Shown: positions 26,671 through 36,997 of the stretch, piece by piece
Position numbering within the stretch: the stretch's first letter is position 1
Layout: the number at the start of each line of letters is the position of its first letter
Source of the DNA: Fontibacter flavus
GTDB taxonomy: Bacteria > Bacteroidota > Bacteroidia > Cytophagales > Cyclobacteriaceae
Direction of reading: 5' to 3'
Assembly: GCF_042432905.1 (NCBI RefSeq)
Contig: NZ_JBHLWI010000038.1
Location: 62,001-126,000, forward strand
Length of the DNA stretch: 64,000 nt
The notes under the pieces: generated by a model
What the model was told of the DNA's origin: nothing
Databases searched by the model: none
Seen by the model: only the letters and a program-made list of their open reading frames with translations
Made by a program: the position numbers and the translations under genes

Positions 26671-28650
26671 ATGACTATCCAATTCCATATATCTGATTTT
26701 TTTAAAAAACTATTTCCTGAAGTAGATGCTACCAATAACGATGCTGTCAAGCAGAAATTAAAGGAATTTTACAATCCTATTGAAGTCATTATTGATATCA
26801 ATGGCGATACAATTCACGTGGAATTTCAGGATGATTTGAAGGATACTAAATCCAACGATTTTTACAGAGCTACAGACCTTTGTGTGAAAAAACGATATCA
26901 GGAAGCTATCCCAATATTCCTGAAACTGATTCAGGAGAATCCAACAGATTCAGAAGTTCACAGGAACTTGGCTCAAGCATACGAGGAATCTGGAGACTAT
27001 GAAACCGCCATCAATCATTTGATAGATGCCCTGAAATGGAATCCCAAAAATCATTGGGCATTGATTCTAATGGGTAATATCTACATCCGGTATTTTAATG
27101 ATGTGAATACCGCCATGACTTATTTTGACCAAGTCATGGAGACTGACCCGAATAATTATGTGGCTTTGAATAATATCGGGGGAACCTTCCTTCAATTGGG
27201 AAAATTGACTTTGGCAGAAAGATTTCTATCCAAGGCGTACAAGGCCAATCCAAAATTCTCCCATATCACCTTAGGTATGGGTTTAGTGAATTTTGAGAAA
27301 GGAGAGTTCAGAACCGCTTTTGATTTCGCCATCGATACGTTCAAAAACGAAGAACATGTTGATGGACCAGTGTACCAAAAGGCCTTACAACTTGCCTTGG
27401 AATCAGCGAAGTCACTTGTGAAGCAACAGGTCGGGAAAGAAACATTGGTAGACTATATACAAGATATCGAAAAACTCACAGGTAAGGAAGTTAGAATCGA
27501 GGAAGACTCAACCATTTCAACAGCGGCCAAGGTAGAGTTTGCGGAGAATTATGGAAGAGATTTCCATTTGGTTAAAACCAACCCGAAATATCCCAATACT
27601 GACCACTTGATTGCCCATGAACTTACACACCTCAAACTGGCAGAAGAAGCCCGTCAACAGGGTGCAAACATGTTATTCATTGGGAAGGACAGTAAGTTGG
27701 AGGGCTTCAAGAAATCTATCCAAGGTGCCCTGAAGAAATTAGAAAAAAGAGGGATTCCTCAAACAACCATCGACAAATACTCCCATAATTTATTTCATGG
27801 AATCCTTGGCCAGATATTCAATACTCCTATAGACCTTTTCATTGAAGATTATCTTTTTAACCATTTTCCTGACCTGAGATACGTCCAATTCATTTCCCTA
27901 TACCAACTGAATGTAGAAGCACATAAAGCGGTTAACGACCCTAAAATCATTGAATTGTCACCTCCTGATATTTTGACAAAAAGTAGGATTTTCAATGTAG
28001 TATCAGCCAGACATTTTGAGTCATTGTTTGGTGTGAAAATGGAAAAAACATACACCATCAAGCCTTTTGAATTGAAGCAGGTTGATGCTTTTTGGGAGGA
28101 GTTCAATGAATATCGGAACGATAAGAAACCTGGAGAGGAATACGAACTGATTCAACACTGGGGAGAAGACTTGGAACTGGATACATACTTTAAGCTAGAG
28201 GAAGAGAAATCCTATAAGTCAACTAATAGTCCTTCATCCAAGTCTCCTGAGGATGTTCTGGAGCAGATAGAAAATGACCCATTCCAACATAGTGGGTTGG
28301 ATGATGAAGAAGCGGAAGAACTGAAGAAATTCCAAGAACAACATTCAGGTAAAGACCTCAATATGGCGGTGGCCATGTATATGGTGGGAGCCTTGGACTA
28401 CTTCAAAAACATGTCAAAGGAGAAGGTGAAAGAAATCGCCTTTGAAATCGCCATGTTGGGAAGAACTGGTATCAATCCTCAGAAAAAAGGGTATAAACTT
28501 AATCTGATTCCCAATACTTCCTTCTCAGGTTACAAACTCCTCGCCTATTACTATGTTAGTTGGGCTATCGCAATGCCTGAGGTATTGTCGGACCTTCAGA
28601 TGCCTTTTGATAAGGAATTTGAACTGGCAAGACAGATTTCAGGTAGATAA
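26671..28650 (+). CDS. TPR protein with HExxH metallopeptidase-like motif, BREX-associated
   Basis: 659 residues. Residues 65-230 form tetratricopeptide repeats (ATDLCVKKRYQEAIPIFLKLIQENP; AYEESGDYETAINHLIDAL; NNIGGTFLQLGKLTLAERFL). Then a domain with LIAHELTHLKLAEEA, where His316-Glu-x-x-His320 is a zinc metallopeptidase motif preceded by VEFAENYGRDFHLVK. The remainder is helical and unrecognised. It is the first gene of the BREX run, 73 bp before brxA on the same strand with similar codon use. I infer an accessory or regulatory role, perhaps proteolysis triggered by infection. The protease activity is unproven, and a third metal ligand is not obvious. Confidence 0.75.
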   Translation: MTIQFHISDFFKKLFPEVDATNNDAVKQKLKEFYNPIEVIIDINGDTIHVEFQDDLKDTKSNDFYRATDLCVKKRYQEAIPIFLKLIQENPTDSEVHRNLAQAYEESGDYETAINHLIDALKWNPKNHWALILMGNIYIRYFNDVNTAMTYFDQVMETDPNNYVALNNIGGTFLQLGKLTLAERFLSKAYKANPKFSHITLGMGLVNFEKGEFRTAFDFAIDTFKNEEHVDGPVYQKALQLALESAKSLVKQQVGKETLVDYIQDIEKLTGKEVRIEEDSTISTAAKVEFAENYGRDFHLVKTNPKYPNTDHLIAHELTHLKLAEEARQQGANMLFIGKDSKLEGFKKSIQGALKKLEKRGIPQTTIDKYSHNLFHGILGQIFNTPIDLFIEDYLFNHFPDLRYVQFISLYQLNVEAHKAVNDPKIIELSPPDILTKSRIFNVVSARHFESLFGVKMEKTYTIKPFELKQVDAFWEEFNEYRNDKKPGEEYELIQHWGEDLELDTYFKLEEEKSYKSTNSPSSKSPEDVLEQIENDPFQHSGLDDEEAEELKKFQEQHSGKDLNMAVAMYMVGALDYFKNMSKEKVKEIAFEIAMLGRTGINPQKKGYKLNLIPNTSFSGYKLLAYYYVSWAIAMPEVLSDLQMPFDKEFELARQISGR

Positions 28651-28723
28651 AACTCCGCCAACTTCTGTCAATAATCCATTTAACTGAAAGTTTATCCGAT
28701 TTATTTATTAAGTTTATTAATCA

Positions 28724-29338
28724 TTGAAAAATACATCAATCTATAAATTCTCTTTTACGGCACTGTCTCTAAAAGTAAGAGAGACCATTTCGCTTGCCCA
28801 AAAACTGAAGGATGAAAATCTCAACTTGGAGGATTTGGCACCAAAGGATTTGCCAGACCAGAGGGGAGCAACGAGTAAAAGGAAATTTCAGGAATTGATT
28901 AGGAGACTAAACCAATTATCAAAAGAGGAATTGGACTTATTGGCTGAGGGGAATCCATCTGAACAAAAACAACTTTGTTTATTGGGATTTGCTCGCTATT
29001 ATAGGTTTTTCTATGAGTTTGTGACAGAGACCATGGTGGACAAAATCATGTTATTCGATTACGAATTGACCGATAGGGATATCAATTCCTTCATGAGTAG
29101 AAAGTCCATAGACCATCCTGAACTGGAGTCTTTGGCGGAGACCACAAGGAAGAAGGTAGTACAGGTGTTATGGAAAGTATTGGAGCAATCGGAATTGATT
29201 AATTCGGTAACAGATAGAAAAATCACTCCTCCTTTTTTGGAAAAAAGGGTGGAGAATTTAATTGTTAAAACCAACCCAAATGACCTTAAGGTCTTTTTGT
29301 ATACAGAGGACAAAATCAAGTCACATGACAGAAACTGA
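28724..29338 (+). CDS. brxA: BREX protein BrxA (DUF1819)
   Basis: 204 residues with the DUF1819/BrxA layout: FTALSLKVRETISLAQ near the start, LCLLGFARYYRFFYEFVTE in the middle, and TTRKKVVQVLWKVLEQSELI towards the end. BrxA is a small DNA-binding component of type I BREX. The only plausible start is a TTG at 28724, an unusual start that could lower translation. It overlaps brxB by 14 bp. Part of the conserved order brxA-brxB-brxC-pglX-pglZ-brxL. Confidence 0.9.
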   Translation: MKNTSIYKFSFTALSLKVRETISLAQKLKDENLNLEDLAPKDLPDQRGATSKRKFQELIRRLNQLSKEELDLLAEGNPSEQKQLCLLGFARYYRFFYEFVTETMVDKIMLFDYELTDRDINSFMSRKSIDHPELESLAETTRKKVVQVLWKVLEQSELINSVTDRKITPPFLEKRVENLIVKTNPNDLKVFLYTEDKIKSHDRN

Positions 29339-29912
29339 ACATATACATCATAAATTCTCTCACATTTTTCAGGTAGTCAGTTCGGAGAGTTTTTTGAAAA
29401 TGGATGCACTGGGTGGTGAAATTCCATTTTGGATTGCCCCTTTTGAAGTGGGTGCTACCAACCTGGTCGAAATAGAAATCAAGAATCTCCAAAAAAAACT
29501 ACTGGCAAAAGGGATTAAACCCTTGGTGGTGGACTTATTTGAATTGGCTGTCCAAATACTGGATGAACATGTGGGATTGGACGATGTCTTTTACATAGAA
29601 GAGGACAGTGATAAAGATTACTTCAAGGAAACACTTCAGTCCATGTTGAATATCCATGAACGTTTCATTCCTAAGATGATTGAACTGAAAAATAAGGAAA
29701 ATCCTCAGGTCTTCATGATTAAGGGAGTTGGGGCGGTGTATCCATTTATCAGGTCACACAATATCCTGAACAACATTCAGGTGGCCATGAATGATATCCC
29801 AACCCTTATGTTCTTTCCTGGGGTTTACAACGGCAAATCGTTGAACCTATTTGGACAAATGATGGACGATAATTATTACCGAGCATTTAACATTGACAAT
29901 TTTAAGATATGA
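29325..29912 (+). CDS. brxB: BREX protein BrxB (DUF1788)
   Basis: 195 residues from the ATG at 29325, inside the brxA end. Family features: EIPFWIAPFEVGA, KPLVVDLFELAVQIL, MIKGVGAVYPFIRSHNIL and PTLMFFPGVYNG. BrxB is a small essential component of the type I BREX complex. The gene overlaps brxC by 4 bp (ATGA), so translation is coupled. Confidence 0.92.
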   Translation: MTETEHIHHKFSHIFQVVSSESFLKMDALGGEIPFWIAPFEVGATNLVEIEIKNLQKKLLAKGIKPLVVDLFELAVQILDEHVGLDDVFYIEEDSDKDYFKETLQSMLNIHERFIPKMIELKNKENPQVFMIKGVGAVYPFIRSHNILNNIQVAMNDIPTLMFFPGVYNGKSLNLFGQMMDDNYYRAFNIDNFKI

Positions 29913-32900
29913 GTGAGTTTAAAAACCTTTTTCGGAAAAACTTTTCCCGAGCGATAGAGACAGTTATCAAAGCAGATGATACTGACCATGTCTACCAAGA
30001 GGTGGATGAATATGTGGTTACCAGAGAAGTGGCCAAGAAACTCGCAGACTTTTTCGAGTCCTACAATGATTCTGATAATATCAATGGGGTATGGATTTCA
30101 GGATTCTTTGGTTCAGGTAAGTCCCACCTCTTGAAAATCTTAAGTTATGTATTGGAAAATAAATCCCTCAATGGAGACCATTTGGGAGAGTTGTTTGCCA
30201 GCAAGATTTCAGATGACCCCAAACTCAAGGGCGATATTCTGGGCAGTACCAAGAAATATAAATCGGAAAGTATCCTTTTCAATATTGACCAACAGGCACA
30301 GATAACCAACAAGACTGAGGCGAACGCCATCTTACAGGTGTTCTATAAGGTATTTTATGACCATTTGGGGTATTACGGATTCAGACCTTTCATCGCCAAT
30401 TTTGAAATGTACTTGGAGAAGGAAGGGAAATATGAACGCTTTAAAGAGCAATTCGAAGCCTTGTATGGGAAACCATGGAAGGAAGGAAGAATGGATTATC
30501 CATCAAGGAGAGTCAATGATGCCGTAGCCAATTCATGTGGGTTGTTATTCGATGAACCTGCTACCAAATTTGAAAACTTACTCAGAGAGTATCGGGAAAC
30601 TCAGGCCTTTTCTATTGAGGATTTTGCCCTCAAAGTCAATGCTTATATCAAATCCAAGGGGTCTAATTTCCGATTAAACTTCTTTGTGGATGAAGTGGGG
30701 CAGTACATTGCTGAGAACACCAAACTGATGTTGAATCTTCAGACCATCGCTGAATCATTAAATACCAAATGTCATGGAAATGCGTGGGTGGTGGTGACTT
30801 CTCAGGAGGATTTGGAAAATTTGGTTGGGGATGACTCAGGTTTACAATCGGATGACTTCTCCAAGATTCAAGGGAGATTTCGGGTAAGGATGCCACTCAC
30901 TTCTGCTAACGTGGATGAAGTGATTGAAAAAAGATTGTTGGAAAAAGATGATACCGGTACCGAGAAACTTATACAACTCTTCAGAAGAGAAGGTGAAAAT
31001 CTCAAAACTCTACTTTCTTTTTCAGAGACAGGGATGCAGTTCAAAGGATATCGGGATGAAAATGATTTTGTCAATAAGTATCCTTTTATCCCCTATCAGT
31101 TTGACCTATTCCAACAATGTATTAAAACACTTTCCCGACACAATGCCTTCCAAGGGAAACACCAATCCGTAGGCGAAAGGTCCATGTTGGGTGTATTCCA
31201 AGAAGTACTGAAAAACGCTTCCTTCAATGGACTGGATGGACTGGTTTCCTTTGACAAGATGTTTGAAGGAATCAGAGCATCCTTAAGAACAGAAGCTCAG
31301 AATTCAATTATTGTGGCAGAAAACCAATTGAGTGATGCTCCTTTTGCCCTGAAGGTATTGAAGGTACTTTTCTTGGTGAAGTATTACGATAATTTCAAAA
31401 CTACTTCACGAAATATCAGTGTACTCTTATTGGATTCCATTGATGCCAATCCTACCCAACATCATGAGAAGGTAGAGAAGGCGCTGAATCTTTTGGAGCA
31501 ACAGACCTATATCCAAAGAAAAGGAGAAGAATATGAATTCTTGACCGACACGGAGAAGGATGTAGAAGAGGAAATCAAGAATACAAAAATCGATGAGATT
31601 GCAGTTTCCCAATTACTGAATGAACTGATATTTGATGGAATCATTAGGGATACCAAAATCAAATACATCCAAAACAAACAGGAATTTGACTTTGCCAGAA
31701 AGGTGGATGGGGACTTGTTCGGAAGGGACAAGGAACTCAAAATTGAAATCATTACCCCTAATTCTAACAACTACAATAACTACAGTCAATTGGCGAGTTC
31801 TACACTGGCAGACCCTGGACTGATGGTGGTGAAACTTCCTGAGGACAAGCGGTTGATTATGGAAGTGAGGATGGCCTTGAAGACGGACAAGTACATCATG
31901 CAGAATAGGTCACTTTCCAATGATGATAATATCATCCGTATTCTAGCGGAAAAAGGTCAGCAAAACAGGGAGAGAAGACGCTTACTGGAAAATAACCTGA
32001 ATGGTTTATTGGCCAGAGGAACATTCTACCTGGCAGGAAAAGAACATGAGGTAGGTGCAGGTTCCGATGGAAGGAATAAGGTACTGGAAGTGGCTCAGGA
32101 TATCATCAAGGTAGCTTACTCCAAATTGGAGTTACTGGGTTCTGCCAATCTGGATGAAAGTCAACTTCGCCTTATCATGAGAAGTGGACAGTATGGTTTA
32201 TTTGATGGAAATGAAGGAACCTTATCCGCACCTGAAAGAGAGATTGCCAACTTTATCGAAAGAAGAAAATTACAACATGATAGGACCACTTTAACTGACC
32301 TGAGAGACCACTTCTCTAAGAGGCCATACGGTTGGACACAAATGGCGGTTTGGTGTATTGTGGCTCAGTTATACAAGAGAGGCAAGATAGAAGCCAAACA
32401 GGATTCCAATTCCTTGGAGGAAAATGATTTCTTGGAGACCCTGAACAACAACAGACTTTGGGCAAACACTTTATTGGAACCGCAGGTGGAGTTCACGCCT
32501 GCTCAGGTCAAGAAGCTGAAGGATATCCATTTGGACATGTTTGATGAGACTAATACCGCTACTGAGGCCAAGGATATCGCCAGACTATTCAAGGAGAAGG
32601 TAAAGTCTTTGGAATCCGAAATCAGAGGATATCTCAATCAGTCTGCTCAATATCCTTTCCTATCCTCACTGGAAAATCTGGCCATGCTTCTGAGGAAATT
32701 AGGGAACATGGATTATGCAGATTTACTGACCAAATCCAATGATTTTGAGGATGATTTATTGGATGATAAAGAACACTATCTAGACCCAATCCGACATTTC
32801 TGGAACGGAGAACAGAAGAAGATTTTTGATAGATTACTCCAGTTTCTTCAGGGAAATCAGGCGAATTTCGATTATGTGGATACACAAGAAAGAGGATTCC

Positions 32901-33445
32901 TGTCAGAAGTTCGGGAAGATAAAGCACCCTATAAGGGGGATTTAATCAAACGAGCCAAGGTATCCATGGATACCTTGGAGACTAGATTGATTGGCAAAAT
33001 CAAGGAAGAAAAGGATATTACCATAGAGTCCGCAAAGGAAAGAATCACTCAGATTCAGTTACAGGAAGGTTTTGGAGAACTGACTCCTGCACAACAGGAA
33101 GAAATATTGACTCCATTTAGGGATATTGTGTCTAGGGCGAAGTACCAAAACTATATCGCCAACCTGAAGGTGGACAGAGATAGATTGGGGAATTTATATA
33201 CAGACCAACTCAATAAAATCGGAAACATACTGGCAAAGAATCAAGCCAAAGCCAATCCACCTGAACCAGGAACACCTGAACCTGTACCAGTAGAACATTT
33301 TATCAACATCAAAGAGGTAGAGAAAAAAGTAAAATATACCAAGGGTCAACTGAAATCAGAAGCCGATGTAGAAGAGTACATTGAATCTCTTCGAAAGGCC
33401 ATGATGGAACAAATCCAACAGAACAGGAAGATTACTTTGAACTAG
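29909..33445 (+). CDS. brxC: BREX P-loop ATPase BrxC
   Basis: 1178 residues, the usual BrxC length. Walker A is GFFGSGKS at residues 65-72. A Walker B-like strand is LNFFVDEVGQYIAEN at about 257. A long helical C-terminal half follows, ending in a charged tail. BrxC is the large AAA+ ATPase of BREX, needed for phage exclusion and for methylation of host DNA. Translationally coupled to brxB; 36 bp before pglX. Confidence 0.95.
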   Translation: MSEFKNLFRKNFSRAIETVIKADDTDHVYQEVDEYVVTREVAKKLADFFESYNDSDNINGVWISGFFGSGKSHLLKILSYVLENKSLNGDHLGELFASKISDDPKLKGDILGSTKKYKSESILFNIDQQAQITNKTEANAILQVFYKVFYDHLGYYGFRPFIANFEMYLEKEGKYERFKEQFEALYGKPWKEGRMDYPSRRVNDAVANSCGLLFDEPATKFENLLREYRETQAFSIEDFALKVNAYIKSKGSNFRLNFFVDEVGQYIAENTKLMLNLQTIAESLNTKCHGNAWVVVTSQEDLENLVGDDSGLQSDDFSKIQGRFRVRMPLTSANVDEVIEKRLLEKDDTGTEKLIQLFRREGENLKTLLSFSETGMQFKGYRDENDFVNKYPFIPYQFDLFQQCIKTLSRHNAFQGKHQSVGERSMLGVFQEVLKNASFNGLDGLVSFDKMFEGIRASLRTEAQNSIIVAENQLSDAPFALKVLKVLFLVKYYDNFKTTSRNISVLLLDSIDANPTQHHEKVEKALNLLEQQTYIQRKGEEYEFLTDTEKDVEEEIKNTKIDEIAVSQLLNELIFDGIIRDTKIKYIQNKQEFDFARKVDGDLFGRDKELKIEIITPNSNNYNNYSQLASSTLADPGLMVVKLPEDKRLIMEVRMALKTDKYIMQNRSLSNDDNIIRILAEKGQQNRERRRLLENNLNGLLARGTFYLAGKEHEVGAGSDGRNKVLEVAQDIIKVAYSKLELLGSANLDESQLRLIMRSGQYGLFDGNEGTLSAPEREIANFIERRKLQHDRTTLTDLRDHFSKRPYGWTQMAVWCIVAQLYKRGKIEAKQDSNSLEENDFLETLNNNRLWANTLLEPQVEFTPAQVKKLKDIHLDMFDETNTATEAKDIARLFKEKVKSLESEIRGYLNQSAQYPFLSSLENLAMLLRKLGNMDYADLLTKSNDFEDDLLDDKEHYLDPIRHFWNGEQKKIFDRLLQFLQGNQANFDYVDTQERGFLSEVREDKAPYKGDLIKRAKVSMDTLETRLIGKIKEEKDITIESAKERITQIQLQEGFGELTPAQQEEILTPFRDIVSRAKYQNYIANLKVDRDRLGNLYTDQLNKIGNILAKNQAKANPPEPGTPEPVPVEHFINIKEVEKKVKYTKGQLKSEADVEEYIESLRKAMMEQIQQNRKITLN

Positions 33446-33481
33446 TACCATTTATTGTTTAACCACATTTGAATTAACAGC

Positions 33482-36400
33482 ATGAACACCAATAACCTCA
33501 AGAAATTTGCTCAGGGAGCGAGAAAGAAATTGTTGGAACAGGTATCCGCTAAGTTGGATTATGTTCTGTCACATGATTCATCAACATTAAGGACAAAAAC
33601 GGAAACCCTTAAAAGACTGAATGATGAACTCGCTTCCATGGGTAAAGATACCTTGGTGGATAAGGTAGCTTATACCTGGTTCAATAGATTGGTGGCGCTC
33701 AGGTTTATGGATGCCAATGGATTCCAACCCATGGGAATCAATGTGATTACCCCCATATCAGGTATCAGTCCGCAGATTCTGGAGGAGGCACATGCAGGAC
33801 ATATTCCTGAGGAACTTCCTATACGCCGAGAGGAGGTGATGGATATTCTGGACGGTAGGGTATTTTCTGTCAATCCTGATAACGATGCTTACAGAATCCT
33901 ATTGGTTGCTTCCTGTAACCAACTGAGCAGTATTTTTCCTTTCCTTTTTGAAAAAATCAATGACTATACAGAACTCCTCCTTCCTGATGACTTGACCTCT
34001 TCATTCAGTATTATCAAGGATATCTTGAACGGAATGTCCGATGAAGACTGTCAGGAAGTGGAGATAATCGGATGGTTATACCAGTTTTACATTTCTGAGA
34101 AAAAAGATGAAGTCTTCGCCTCAGGTGAAAAGGTCAAAAAAGAAGATATCCCTGCTGCCACCCAACTTTTTACTCCAAGATGGATAGTGGAGTATATGGT
34201 GCAAAATACCTTGGGGAAATTGTGGTTACAGAACAAACCCAATTCCAAGCTGAGGGATTATATGCCTTACTATATCGAAAGTCCTTCAGCACAGTCTGAT
34301 GATTACTTGAAGGTCAATTCTGTAGAAGAAATCACCCTCTTGGACCAAGCCTCAGGTAGTGGTCATATCTTGGTGTATGGTTTCGAACTATTCTCTAAAA
34401 TTTACGAGGAAGAAGGATATGCAAGCAGTGAGATACCTCAACTGATAATCGAGAAAAACCTATTTGGGTTTGAAATCGATGAGAGAGCGGCTCAACTGGC
34501 AGGATTTGCATTGATGATGAAAGCGAGATTTTATCATAGGAGATTTTTTAGAAAGGAAGTCAAACCCAATATTCTCCATTTCCAAGACCTCAAATTAGCG
34601 GAAGAGGAAATCAAACCACTCTTCAAAGATTTGAGGATTTCTATTTCCGATGAATTGTTTCATGACCTAAAGACCATGAAACAGGCCACTAATTTTGGTT
34701 CCTTGATTCAACCCCATATCAATACAAAAACCTTGGAGGAAACCAAAAATTCATTTCAATCCAAAGTTCAAGGTGCTGATATTTTCTCCAGACCCAAGAT
34801 TGAAAATTTGATTCAGACCTTGGACCAGTTAATTCTACTAAGTAGAAAATATCATTGTGTTGTGGATAATCCACCGTATATGGGGGAAAGCAAAATGAAT
34901 AAAGTTTTGGGGTCTTGGGTTCGAATTAACTATCCAAAAAGTAGAGCAGACTTAATGGTATGTTTCATGGAAAGAGCAGAAGGTCAACTATTAGAAAATG
35001 GAATGGTTGCGATGATTAACCTTCCTTCTTGGATGTTTCTTTCTTCATTCGAAGAGTTTAGAAAAGAAACGATTAAGAAATTCCAAATTGATTCTTTAGT
35101 ACATTTAGGTAGGGGGATTTTTGGTTCAGATTTTGGTTCAGTTACATTTACGATGAAGAAAACGTCTGGTATAAAGTCCGATGGAATATATAGAAGACTT
35201 TTTAAAAATCATGTCAAAGTAAGAAGTGTTGAAAAAATTGAAAGTCTTTACTTAGACAAGAGTTTTGGAATTTATAAGATTAACCAAGATAAATTCAAGT
35301 CAATAGCAGGAAGTCCGATAGCATATTGGGCTAGTAAAAGGGTTCAAGAGATTTTTTCTGAAAGTCAAAAGTTAATAGAAGTCGGAGATACTTTTCAAGG
35401 AATAATTACTGGGAATAATGATTTATTCCTGAGATTATGGCAAGAAGTTTCTTTAGAAAAAATCAATTTTAATGCGAGAGAATTTAATGGTATTGATGTT
35501 GATTTTCAAAATTGGATTCCATATAACAAAGGTGGGAAATTTAGGAAGTGGTATGGGAACCAAGATTACATCCTAAACTGGAAAAATAAGGGCTCTGATT
35601 TGACAAGAGGGAAAAACAGTTTTTCTAATTATTTTTTTAAAGAATACATGACATGGACATATATTAGTGCTAGTACGATTGCTACGAGATATTTTCCACC
35701 TGGTTTTTTATGGGATGTTTCAGGTTCTGGCGTATTTCCGAAAAGTCAAGAAGATATATTTTATTTTCAAAGTCTAATCGCATCTAACGTTGGGTTAATG
35801 ATTCTAAAAATGATTAATCCAACAATAAATTTCCAAGTTGAAAACATTGCAGTTATTCCTATTATTTATCCAAACACGGATTCTTTAAAAAAGGAAATAA
35901 TTAACCTTGTTTTTGAAAATATTGAAATAAGTAAATTAGAGTGGGACTCTAGGGAAATTTCATGGAATTTTTCAACAAACTACCTAGTCAATAAGAAAGT
36001 ATCCTTGGTTGAAGAGGCTCTTGATTTATACAAATCTTTTTGGGAAATAAAATTCAAGACTTTATTTAACAATGAAGTCACTATAAATAGAATGTTTATT
36101 GAGATATATGGATTAGAAGAGGAGGTAGGTCCAGAAATTCCCCTTGAAGATATAACCATATTAAAAGAGGAATCTTATATAGAGAACAATAATCTAACTT
36201 TTAACTCTTTTGAGATAATTTCACAATTGGTAAGTTATTTTGTTGGATGTTTATTTGGAAGATTTTCATTGAACAAAGAAGGATTGTTATTAGCCAATCA
36301 AGGGGATTCTTTAGACAACTTTTTCAAAAAAGTTGGAGTGGAATCAATGTCATTTTTGCCTGATGAAGATAACATTATCCCAGTATTAGATGATGTGTGG

Positions 36401-36991
36401 TTTGAAGATGATATTGTTTCTCGGTTCCATGAATTTTTAAGGGTCAGTTTTGAAGAAAAGAATTTTAGAAAAAATCTTGCCTTTGTAGAAGAATGTTTAG
36501 GGAAAGATATCCGTAAATACTTTGTTAAGGATTTCTATAAAGACCATGTGAAACGGTATAATAAAAGACCTATCTACTGGTCTTTCTCTTCTCCTAAGGG
36601 ACATTTCAATGCGTTGATTTATATGCACCGATATACACCTGACACCTTGAATCAGATATTGAATAATTACCTCAGGGAGTTTATAGAAAAACTTCAAGCA
36701 CAGCGCAAGAACCTCCTCCATGTAGAAGTCACAGGAACCCCTGCTGAACAGAATAAAGCGAGAAAGGATATCATCAAATTGGATGAAATGATAGCCGACT
36801 GCCGTCAGTACGAAACAGATATCCTGTATCCATTGGCTACAGAACGTATCTCCATAGACTTGGATGATGGGGTTTTGGTGAACTATAATAAGTTTGGCAA
36901 GGCAGTCACCGAAGTTCAAGGTCTGAATGACAAAAAGACCAAGGATAAGGTGAAGAAGTTTGATTGGATAGATATGAGTACGATTAGGTAA
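33482..36991 (+). CDS. pglX: BREX adenine-specific DNA methyltransferase PglX
   Basis: 1169 residues. SAM-binding motif I is LLDQASGSGHILVYGFEL (about 286-303), a variant of the usual DPACGSGH. Catalytic motif IV is DNPPYMG at about residue 463. The N-terminal region TPRWIVEYMVQNTLGKLWL is typical of PglX. The enzyme methylates the host BREX sites (N6-adenine) and marks self. Nucleotides about 34855-36480, covering the target-recognition part, are noticeably more AT-rich than the 5' and 3' ends of the same gene, suggesting a domain swap that changed specificity. Seven bp before pglZ. Confidence 0.94.
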   Translation: MNTNNLKKFAQGARKKLLEQVSAKLDYVLSHDSSTLRTKTETLKRLNDELASMGKDTLVDKVAYTWFNRLVALRFMDANGFQPMGINVITPISGISPQILEEAHAGHIPEELPIRREEVMDILDGRVFSVNPDNDAYRILLVASCNQLSSIFPFLFEKINDYTELLLPDDLTSSFSIIKDILNGMSDEDCQEVEIIGWLYQFYISEKKDEVFASGEKVKKEDIPAATQLFTPRWIVEYMVQNTLGKLWLQNKPNSKLRDYMPYYIESPSAQSDDYLKVNSVEEITLLDQASGSGHILVYGFELFSKIYEEEGYASSEIPQLIIEKNLFGFEIDERAAQLAGFALMMKARFYHRRFFRKEVKPNILHFQDLKLAEEEIKPLFKDLRISISDELFHDLKTMKQATNFGSLIQPHINTKTLEETKNSFQSKVQGADIFSRPKIENLIQTLDQLILLSRKYHCVVDNPPYMGESKMNKVLGSWVRINYPKSRADLMVCFMERAEGQLLENGMVAMINLPSWMFLSSFEEFRKETIKKFQIDSLVHLGRGIFGSDFGSVTFTMKKTSGIKSDGIYRRLFKNHVKVRSVEKIESLYLDKSFGIYKINQDKFKSIAGSPIAYWASKRVQEIFSESQKLIEVGDTFQGIITGNNDLFLRLWQEVSLEKINFNAREFNGIDVDFQNWIPYNKGGKFRKWYGNQDYILNWKNKGSDLTRGKNSFSNYFFKEYMTWTYISASTIATRYFPPGFLWDVSGSGVFPKSQEDIFYFQSLIASNVGLMILKMINPTINFQVENIAVIPIIYPNTDSLKKEIINLVFENIEISKLEWDSREISWNFSTNYLVNKKVSLVEEALDLYKSFWEIKFKTLFNNEVTINRMFIEIYGLEEEVGPEIPLEDITILKEESYIENNNLTFNSFEIISQLVSYFVGCLFGRFSLNKEGLLLANQGDSLDNFFKKVGVESMSFLPDEDNIIPVLDDVWFEDDIVSRFHEFLRVSFEEKNFRKNLAFVEECLGKDIRKYFVKDFYKDHVKRYNKRPIYWSFSSPKGHFNALIYMHRYTPDTLNQILNNYLREFIEKLQAQRKNLLHVEVTGTPAEQNKARKDIIKLDEMIADCRQYETDILYPLATERISIDLDDGVLVNYNKFGKAVTEVQGLNDKKTKDKVKKFDWIDMSTIR

Positions 36992-36997
36992 GTTATC

